Below are positions 1 to 4,923 of a stretch of 6,045 nucleotides of DNA, piece by piece. Source of the DNA: CAYSLZ01 sp964468355 (GTDB lineage Bacteria; Patescibacteriota; Microgenomatia; UBA12405; JAHJSD01). The notes under the pieces are model-generated. The model was given only the letters and a program-made list of their open reading frames with translations, was not told the DNA's origin and did no database searches. The stretch is taken from NCBI GenBank assembly GCA_964468355.1, contig CAYXSV010000015.1, forward strand, positions 1-6,045, in the 5' to 3' direction. The translations under genes were made by a program, and so were the position numbers. Numbering within the stretch: the stretch's first letter is position 1; every line of letters begins with the position of its first letter.

Positions 1-1
1 C

Positions 2-2116
2 GACCCGACTCTCTTTCTACCCGGATTTGATCACGCCGGAATTGAAACCCAGTTTGTTTTTGAAAAAAAACTTCAGGAAAAAGGCAAATCAAGGTTTGAT
101 TATGACCGGGACACCCTGTATCAAATGATCAGTGACTATGTCCAAAAAAATAAAGGAATCGCTAAAAAACAGCTAAAACAACTCGGATTTTCGCTGGACT
201 GGACAAGAGAAAAATTTACTTTAGACAAAAAACTTTTAAAAACCGTAGTCAATACTTTTAAAAAACTCCACGATGACGGCCTCCTCTACCGTGACAGTAG
301 AATTGTCAATTATTGTACTGAGTGTGGAACGGCTTTTTCCGACTTGGAAGTTAATTATGTTGAAAGAGACGACTTCCTTTATTACCTAAACTACGGCCCA
401 ATTGAAATTGCCACTACCCGACCGGAAACAATTTTCGCTGATTCCGCCGTTGCCGTAAACCCAAACGATAAACGCTATAAAAAACTGATTGGCAATAAGG
501 CAATTATTCCGCTAATAGATAAAGAGATACCGATTATTTCCGACGAACTTGTCGAAACAGACTTTGGAACCGGAGCTTTAAAAATTACTCCGGCACATGA
601 CCAAACCGACTATATCATCGGTGAGAAACATAATCTGGAAAGAATCAGTTCAATAAATAGAGAAGGAAAAACAATTAATGTCCCTGATAAATATAGCGGA
701 ATGAACGTAGCTGAGGCTAGAAAAAAAGTAGTTGCCGATCTTGAAAAATCAAGTAAATTAATTAAAAAAGAAAAACTAACTCACTCCATCGGTACCTGTT
801 ACCGTTGCGGGACAACCATTGAACCAATGCTTATGCCCCAATGGTATGTAAAGATCAAGCCGTTGGCTGAAAAAGCAATTAAGGCAGTCAAAAATAAAAA
901 AGTAAAAATTGTACCCAAAAGATTTGAAAAACAATATTTTAGATGGATGGAAAATATCCGTGACTGGAATATTTCACGACAAATTGTTTGGGGGCCGAGA
1001 ATACCGGCTTGGTACTGCCTTGACTGCAGTCCGGAGATTATTATTGAATTCATTGATAAAGACGGACAACAGATTCAAGATAAGTATAAAAATTTAAAAG
1101 ACAAATATGATTTTATGGAAATTAAAAACGGATTGCAAAACCTAACCGCACCTGTTGATGCCGCTTACCTGGTTGATCAGTACGAGGTTTGTCCAAATTG
1201 CCAAAGTCAACATATACTTCAGGAAACAGATACTTTTGACACCTGGTTTTCATCCGGACAATGGCCGCTGACTACACTAGGTTATCCTGACTCTAAGGAT
1301 TTTAATTATTTCTACCCCACTTCTGTTTTGGATACGATGTGGGATATTTTATTTTTTTGGGTGGCAAGAATGATCATGCTCGGTCTTTACCTGGCTGACG
1401 AAGTTCCGTTTAAAATTGCCCATATGCATTCCCGGGTAATGGACGCTGAGGGTAGAAAAATGAGTAAATCAAAAGGGAATGTAATTGACCCGATTAAAAT
1501 TGCCGAAGAATACGGCGCTGATTCTTTACGAATGGCTTTAATTTACGGTACTGCTCCGGCTTCGGATATTGCCTTATCCGAAGATAAAATCCGTGCAATG
1601 AGGAATTTCGGTAACAAATTCTGGAACGCAGCTCGGTTCGTTAAAATGAACCTGAAAGCCGAAGGAAAAACCGCCAAGGAAAACCTAACCCAAGGAAAAA
1701 CCTCCGAGGTTTCTAATGATTTAACCTCGCAGGTTGGGGAATTGGGTAAGGTTGAGGAATTGGCGGAAGAAGACCAGGCAATAATGAAAAAACTAAACAA
1801 CACAGTCAAATCTGTCAACCAGCAAATGGAAAAATTCCGTTTTGGACAAGCATTGGAAGACATTTATCAATTTTTCTGGCACGAATACTGCGATATTTAT
1901 TTGGAAGAATGCAAAGATCGGCGTGAAGAAGCTCTACCGACCCTAATTCATGTTCTCATTACCAGCTTAAAATTACTACATCCCTACGCTCCTTTTGTCA
2001 CCGAAACAATTTACCAAGAATTTAAACAAGAACTTCCCGACCACCCCTTGCTCAAACCTGACATGTTAATTATCGCGCCCTGGCCCGTTTATACATTGGA
2101 AGAAAACCAAAAATGA
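2..2116 (+). CDS. valS: Valine--tRNA ligase (ValRS), 5'-truncated by window edge
   Basis: Class Ia synthetase that charges tRNA-Val with valine in the cytoplasm and hydrolyses misacylated Thr-tRNA. The frame is open from base 2, so the gene begins outside; 704 residues are visible, starting at the family block PGFDHAGIETQ. The HIGH motif and roughly 70-80 residues are probably lost. In window numbering: CTEC (105-108) and CYRC (266-269) flank the CP1 editing domain, which carries ATTRPET (137-143) and GTGALKITPAHD (189-200). CLDC (339-342) and CPNC (397-400) form a second split zinc site. DTWFSS follows near 411, and KMSKS is at 486-490 (bases 1457-1471). The anticodon-binding domain is helical (about 530-700) and the protein stops at IIAPWPVY plus seven residues, so the C-terminal coiled-coil arm of E. 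coli or Thermus ValRS is absent. An expanded linker after the KMSKS domain (about residues 550-585) contains a palindromic repeat. ValRS rather than IleRS is judged from GFDHAGIETQ and the editing motifs. Confidence 0.96.
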   Translation, partial: DPTLFLPGFDHAGIETQFVFEKKLQEKGKSRFDYDRDTLYQMISDYVQKNKGIAKKQLKQLGFSLDWTREKFTLDKKLLKTVVNTFKKLHDDGLLYRDSRIVNYCTECGTAFSDLEVNYVERDDFLYYLNYGPIEIATTRPETIFADSAVAVNPNDKRYKKLIGNKAIIPLIDKEIPIISDELVETDFGTGALKITPAHDQTDYIIGEKHNLERISSINREGKTINVPDKYSGMNVAEARKKVVADLEKSSKLIKKEKLTHSIGTCYRCGTTIEPMLMPQWYVKIKPLAEKAIKAVKNKKVKIVPKRFEKQYFRWMENIRDWNISRQIVWGPRIPAWYCLDCSPEIIIEFIDKDGQQIQDKYKNLKDKYDFMEIKNGLQNLTAPVDAAYLVDQYEVCPNCQSQHILQETDTFDTWFSSGQWPLTTLGYPDSKDFNYFYPTSVLDTMWDILFFWVARMIMLGLYLADEVPFKIAHMHSRVMDAEGRKMSKSKGNVIDPIKIAEEYGADSLRMALIYGTAPASDIALSEDKIRAMRNFGNKFWNAARFVKMNLKAEGKTAKENLTQGKTSEVSNDLTSQVGELGKVEELAEEDQAIMKKLNNTVKSVNQQMEKFRFGQALEDIYQFFWHEYCDIYLEECKDRREEALPTLIHVLITSLKLLHPYAPFVTETIYQEFKQELPDHPLLKPDMLIIAPWPVYTLEENQK
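1662..1702 (+). repeat. Three short direct repeats in valS linker
   Basis: Near-identical copies of AAGGAAAAACC start at 1662, 1676 (one A shorter) and 1692. They lie directly before, and run into, the palindrome at 1699-1735. They encode the low-complexity segment GKTAKENLTQGKT. The spacings of 14 and 16 bases are not multiples of three, so they are not simple codon repeats. They look like debris of duplication in a poorly constrained linker. Confidence 0.5.
1699..1735. repeat. Palindromic element inside valS (13-11-13 stem-loop)
   Basis: The left arm AACCTCCGAGGTT (1699-1711) and right arm AACCTCGCAGGTT (1723-1735) pair at 12 of 13 positions, with one C-C mismatch, around an 11-base loop. 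Each arm is itself nearly palindromic (AACCT...AGGTT), so either one long hairpin or two small ones could form. It lies in an expanded, probably surface linker between the catalytic and anticodon-binding domains and stays in frame. Arm length, loop length and the ACCT...AGGT core match the element in murF at 3156-3202. Confidence 0.75.
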
Positions 2117-2254
2117 CCGAAATTAGATTTGAAAACTACAAATGTGCTTCTACTAACACACTTTTTGTTGCCGCACCAGCTACCGTCAGAACTAAAGCTC
2201 TATGCAACAGTTCACCAAAAACCCGTGAATTAACATCAAAAATTTTTACTACCT
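2117..2254. other. Convergent valS/murF gap with doubtful short ORFs
   Basis: No convincing terminator hairpin or RNA gene was seen in these 138 bases. Two weak reading frames cross it. On the minus strand a frame from TTG at 2285 to TAG at 2136 gives 49 residues with a plausible helical, hydrophobic C-terminal half (it ends VLVEAHL), overlapping the murF 3' end by 31 bases. On the plus strand an ATG at 2113 overlaps the valS stop as ATGA and runs to 2346 (77 residues, rich in S, T, N and A), with its last third antisense to murF. I recognise neither product. At most one is likely to be real, and the region may simply be a remnant or untranslated 3' sequence. Confidence 0.3.
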
Positions 2255-3670
2255 TTAGCGATACGGCTTTCTTAAATGCTTCCAATATTCGCCTCGGCGG
2301 CAAAGAATTTCTTCTGCCTGAGAGGGATCAGCCATTAAAGCTTTAACAACTATTTCCAAAAAAATTGTATTTTGAGAACCCTTTACCAAAACTAATTCTC
2401 CTCCCTCTAAATTATTTTCCAAATATTCCGCCGCCTCCCCAGCAGTGTTATAAGCCGTCAACTTAAGTTCTCCACTCGCCTCGCGTCGAAGCGGGTCGAG
2501 AACGCAACTCGACGCTTTGGGTAGAAAATATTTTTTCATTTCCGGACCGACAGTAACAATTTTGTCAACTGTTTCAATTGCTTTTTCGGCCAATTTTTCG
2601 TGTTCTTCTTTCGACCGCGTACCCAACTCACGCATATCCCCCAAAACAGCAACTTTCTTTCGGCCGGTTTTCTTACCTAGTTTATCAAGGAGATCAAGCA
2701 TAGTTTCCATTGCCGCCGGTGAAGCATTATAAGAGGAATCAATAATATAAGTGTCTTTAATACCTTTAATCAAACTCGATCTTCCGGGCGGTAAGACAAA
2801 ATCCTCTTCAATCCCCTCAACTGCGTCTTCTAATTCAACACCTAATGCTTGAGCGACACCTAAAGATAATCCAAGATTTATTCCATAAGCCGGCGGAACA
2901 ACAAAATTATCTAATATAACCGCCGTACGGTAATTATTTTCACCAGTTATCTGATACTTAAACTGCGTCTTCCTTAAATTAACCTGATAATTAATAAGCT
3001 TAATCTTGCTGTCATCGTCTTTTCCCACTCCAATTACTTCCGCCAAAGTTAATTTTTTACGTTCTTTAATTAAGTGGTCATCAAAATTCAATACCGCTGT
3101 TCCTTCTTTCGGTAAGGCGGAAATAAGCTTTGCTTTTTCGTCAGCAATTGCATCTAATATCACCTCTAAGGTGAATTCTCCAGACACCTTAGAGGTGATA
3201 TTTTTTTCAAACTGCATTGCATGAACCGGGGTAACACAAGTAAACACACCGATCTCCGGCCGGATAATTTTTAGCAAATATTCCATATTTTTCGGCGGTT
3301 TTGGCTCATCAACACCCATTTCAACGACGTAAATGTCATAATTTTGCCAATTAGTAATAAGTTTAACTACGCCCAAAAAAGCCGCCCGAAACCAATCTTG
3401 TAGGCGGAAATTTTTCATCTGCAAACCAAGGATGTTTAAAGGAATACCGGATTCAGAATTCGCTTTTCGAGAATATTTAACTCGATACGTTCTTTTTAGA
3501 GCGGAAGCAATTGAAAGCATTGTCGAGGTTTTTCCGGCGGAACCGGTTATACCGACAATTTTAATTTTATCTTTACCCAATATCTTCCTAAATAAATTCA
3601 ACTTGACCAGTTGTAATTTAGCTAGAATACGAATATAGTGCAAAAAAACTAATCCTAATTTCTGCTTCAT
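2255..3670 (-). CDS. murF: MurF-like UDP-MurNAc-tripeptide--D-Ala-D-Ala ligase
   Basis: Mur ligase family enzyme; MurF adds D-Ala-D-Ala to UDP-MurNAc-tripeptide with ATP, the last cytoplasmic step of the peptidoglycan precursor. From ATG at 3670 it is 471 residues. Upstream in-frame TTGs at 3676 and 3673 are less likely starts. Seen in order: P-loop GITGSAGKTS (40-49), ANSESGIPLNILG (70-82), the GVFTCVTPVHAMQF block (141-154), IADEKAKL with the lysine expected to be carbamylated, PPGRSSLIKG, IDSSYNASPAAM, VAVLGDMRELG and LVKGSQN near the end. The DSSYNASP and GDMRELG motifs favour MurF over MurC, MurD or MurE. Only 39 residues precede the P-loop, so the usual N-terminal uridine-substrate domain is missing; in its place is a short hydrophobic/basic helix. 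Two in-frame inserts (157-172 and roughly 385-402) coincide with inverted-repeat DNA. It is convergent with valS and divergent from the sulfotransferase gene, with no operon partner in view. Confidence 0.88.
   Translation of the reverse strand: MKQKLGLVFLHYIRILAKLQLVKLNLFRKILGKDKIKIVGITGSAGKTSTMLSIASALKRTYRVKYSRKANSESGIPLNILGLQMKNFRLQDWFRAAFLGVVKLITNWQNYDIYVVEMGVDEPKPPKNMEYLLKIIRPEIGVFTCVTPVHAMQFEKNITSKVSGEFTLEVILDAIADEKAKLISALPKEGTAVLNFDDHLIKERKKLTLAEVIGVGKDDDSKIKLINYQVNLRKTQFKYQITGENNYRTAVILDNFVVPPAYGINLGLSLGVAQALGVELEDAVEGIEEDFVLPPGRSSLIKGIKDTYIIDSSYNASPAAMETMLDLLDKLGKKTGRKKVAVLGDMRELGTRSKEEHEKLAEKAIETVDKIVTVGPEMKKYFLPKASSCVLDPLRREASGELKLTAYNTAGEAAEYLENNLEGGELVLVKGSQNTIFLEIVVKALMADPSQAEEILCRRGEYWKHLRKPYR
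2468..2518. repeat. GC-rich inverted-repeat block inside murF
   Basis: Within an AT-rich gene, bases 2471-2515 are about two-thirds G+C. GCGTCGA (2483-2489) is complementary to TCGACGC (2509-2515). Alternatively GCG+TCGAG (2491-2500, 2-base bulge) pairs with CTCGACGC (2508-2515) around a 7-base loop. On the murF strand it encodes KASSCVLDPLRREASGE, an unusual segment between the KKYFLP and LTAYNTAGEA parts of the C-terminal domain. Base composition and inverted repeats suggest an inserted repeat; its sequence differs from the other elements in the window. Confidence 0.6.
3156..3202. repeat. Perfect 18-bp stem palindromic element inside murF
   Basis: AATATCACCTCTAAGGTG (3156-3173) is the exact reverse complement of 3185-3202, with an 11-base loop between. 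The inner 13 bases of each arm (CACCT...AGGTG) are themselves nearly palindromic, giving the same 13-11-13 layout as the valS element. On the murF strand it encodes NITSKVSGEFTLEVIL. This lies between VHAMQFEK and DAIADEKAKL, which are normally close together in Mur ligases. On the plus strand the stem is followed by seven T's, which only mimics an intrinsic terminator. Confidence 0.85.
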
Positions 3671-3681
3671 CAACAAGACTC

Positions 3682-3687
3682 ATTATA
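3682..3687 (-). promoter_or_regulatory. Extended -10 box for murF
   Basis: On the minus strand TGCTATAATG supplies a consensus TATAAT (3687 to 3682) with an extended-10 TGn. No good -35 hexamer stands 16-18 bases upstream, which fits an extended-10 promoter. The expected transcription start is about 3675-3676, only about 5 bases before ATG 3670. The transcript would be nearly leaderless, and no Shine-Dalgarno sequence is visible. Confidence 0.6.
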
Positions 3688-3703
3688 GCAACAAAAGATC
3701 TAC

Positions 3704-3733
3704 TGTAGGGACAAGTCGCGACTTGTCCCTACA
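3704..3733. repeat. Perfect 30-bp palindrome in divergent promoter region
   Basis: TGTAGGGACAAGTCG (3704-3718) is followed directly by its exact reverse complement (3719-3733), with no spacer and no mismatch. Flanking bases do not extend the pairing. It lies between the murF and sulfotransferase -10 boxes and covers the place where both -35 regions would fall. Perfect symmetry and the GTAGGGAC outer ends resemble dispersed palindromic or MITE-like repeats found in many bacterial genomes. An operator for a dimeric regulator is the other possibility. No resemblance to the valS/murF stem-loops beyond being palindromic. Confidence 0.85.
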
Positions 3734-3741
3734 AAATAACG

Positions 3742-3747
3742 TATAAT
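3742..3747 (+). promoter_or_regulatory. -10 box for sulfotransferase gene, leaderless spacing
   Basis: A perfect TATAAT lies six bases before the ATG at 3754. The transcription start would therefore be at or within a base or two of the A of the ATG, predicting a leaderless mRNA. There is no room for a Shine-Dalgarno site. No recognisable TTGACA-like -35 is at the right distance, because the palindrome occupies that position. Confidence 0.6.
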
Positions 3748-3753
3748 AAACAT

Positions 3754-4893
3754 ATGCAATTTTTCAACTTTAAAGGATTTTGGAGATTCACTAAAAAACT
3801 AATTTTTAAACCCAAACATCCAAAGCGGTCGTTAAAAAGGATTTCTTGGCTGGTTAATTTTTACCTTGTTTACCCGATCTGGGAACTAATCGTCTGGTCG
3901 GGACTAATTTTTGACCGAATATTTTACCCAAAATTTAAAAACGTTGATATAAAAGAACCGATTTTTATTCTCGGCAATCCACGCAGCGGTACAACCTATT
4001 TGCACCGGTTACTCGCTAAAGATAAAAAAAACTTTATTACCATGAAAACATGGGAAATATTTGCTGCACCGTCAATAATGGGCCGAAAAATCATCCGCAA
4101 ACTAGCGGAACTTGACCGCCAGATAGGAAAGCCCGGTCGAAAAAAACTGGAAGAAGTTGAATACAATCTTCACAAAGATAATCCGATGCACAAAACCGGC
4201 TTTTGGCAGGCCGAAGAAGACGACTGGCTTTTTCTTCACATCTGGTCAAGCATTAAAGCATGGACTTTAAGCGGAAAACTCAAAGAAGCAAAAACTTATG
4301 TTTACTTCGACAAACTGATGCCCCAAGAAGACAAAGATAGAATACTTAAATTTTATAAAAAATGCCTTCAGCGTCATCTATTTTTCCACCAAACCAAAGG
4401 CAAACATTATCTATCTAAAAACCCAAACTTCACACCGATGATTGACGGTCTCAGAAACCAATTTCCCGATTGTAAAATAATTTATCTTGTCCGCAGCCCC
4501 CTTCAGGTTATCCCTTCCTACGTCAGCATGCTGCAGGGCCAGGCCGAGGTTCTCGATGATCAAATCACAATTAGTGATATCGGCAGTTATGTGCTTAAAA
4601 TGGCTAAACACTGGTACGCCTATCCCCTTCAAATGCTTGATCAAATGCCAAAATCCAAATACGAAATAATCCGGCTTGAAGATTTATCTCAAGATGTTAG
4701 AGAAACGGTTGAAAAGATGTATAAAAAATTCAATTTACCGCTGAGCAGGAAATTTACCAGAAAACTTTCTCAGGCAACCCAAAAATCCCGGCGTCATAAA
4801 AGCAACCACAAATATACGCTTCAAAATACCGGTCTAACTAAAAAAGAAATCATTTCCGAATTTAAAGAGATCTTCACCAAATTCAACTTCTAA
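3754..4893 (+). CDS. Sulfotransferase family protein (PAPS-dependent)
   Basis: Predicted to transfer sulfate from 3'-phosphoadenylyl sulfate (PAPS) to an unknown acceptor, probably a glycan or lipid. At 379 residues it is normal for the Sulfotransfer_3-like group. GNPRSGTTYLHRLL (74-87) is the 5'-phosphosulfate-binding loop after a beta strand (PIFIL). YLVRSPLQVIPS (244-255) is the 3'-phosphate site, with R247 and S255 eight residues apart as in characterised sulfotransferases. DNPMHKTGFWQAEEDDWLF and HYLSKNP match the family's middle region. Residues about 30-58 are strongly hydrophobic and aromatic, suggesting membrane association, with basic residues before them; no cleavable signal peptide is seen. 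The C-terminal HKYTLQNTGLTKKEI is typical of the group. The start is set by the ATG six bases after a TATAAT. No sulfate-activation genes or glycosyltransferases are nearby, so the substrate cannot be inferred from context. Confidence 0.85.
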   Translation: MQFFNFKGFWRFTKKLIFKPKHPKRSLKRISWLVNFYLVYPIWELIVWSGLIFDRIFYPKFKNVDIKEPIFILGNPRSGTTYLHRLLAKDKKNFITMKTWEIFAAPSIMGRKIIRKLAELDRQIGKPGRKKLEEVEYNLHKDNPMHKTGFWQAEEDDWLFLHIWSSIKAWTLSGKLKEAKTYVYFDKLMPQEDKDRILKFYKKCLQRHLFFHQTKGKHYLSKNPNFTPMIDGLRNQFPDCKIIYLVRSPLQVIPSYVSMLQGQAEVLDDQITISDIGSYVLKMAKHWYAYPLQMLDQMPKSKYEIIRLEDLSQDVRETVEKMYKKFNLPLSRKFTRKLSQATQKSRRHKSNHKYTLQNTGLTKKEIISEFKEIFTKFNF

Positions 4894-4923
4894 CACTTCA
4901 ATGAAACGAATCATTATAGTATT
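4894..4923. other. Short convergent gap between sulfotransferase gene and thrS
   Basis: Thirty bases separate the two stop codons. No stem-loop with a T-run is visible, so neither gene has an obvious intrinsic terminator here. On the minus strand CTATAATGA occurs at about 4910-4918, the same nine bases as in the murF -10 region. It would point into the antisense strand of the sulfotransferase gene but has no clear -35 or TGn, so it is not called as a promoter. Confidence 0.4.

Noticed and set aside
799..1053. 84-residue minus-strand reading frame inside valS
   Set aside because: Antisense to well-conserved ValRS sequence (CYRC to CLDC region), with no recognisable product or start signal.
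1662..1735. Possible CRISPR-like array
   Set aside because: Repeats are only about 11 bases, spacers are 3-6 bases, and the segment is coding and in frame.
1543..1863. 106-residue minus-strand reading frame inside valS
   Set aside because: Antisense shadow of the KMSKS-to-anticodon-domain region; Ser/Phe-rich composition typical of a shadow frame.
2113..2346. Plus-strand 77-residue gene translationally coupled to valS through ATGA
   Set aside because: Not called as a gene: about 90 bases of it are antisense to the conserved end of murF, the composition is shadow-like, and no product is recognised. Kept only as an open question in the findings.
3156..3207. Stem-loop followed by seven T's on the plus strand, like a Rho-independent terminator
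   Set aside because: It lies inside the murF coding sequence, more than 1 kb beyond the end of valS and on the antisense strand. The stem is explained better as a palindromic insert, with the T-run encoding the flanking Lys/Asn codons on the other strand.
4411..4669. Short frames on both strands within the sulfotransferase gene
   Set aside because: They overlap the 3'-phosphate-binding motif of a clear protein in another frame and look like shadows.
4910..4918. Minus-strand promoter after thrS (CTATAATGA)
   Set aside because: A single -10-like match in AT-rich sequence, with no -35 or extended -10, pointing into the antisense of the sulfotransferase gene.
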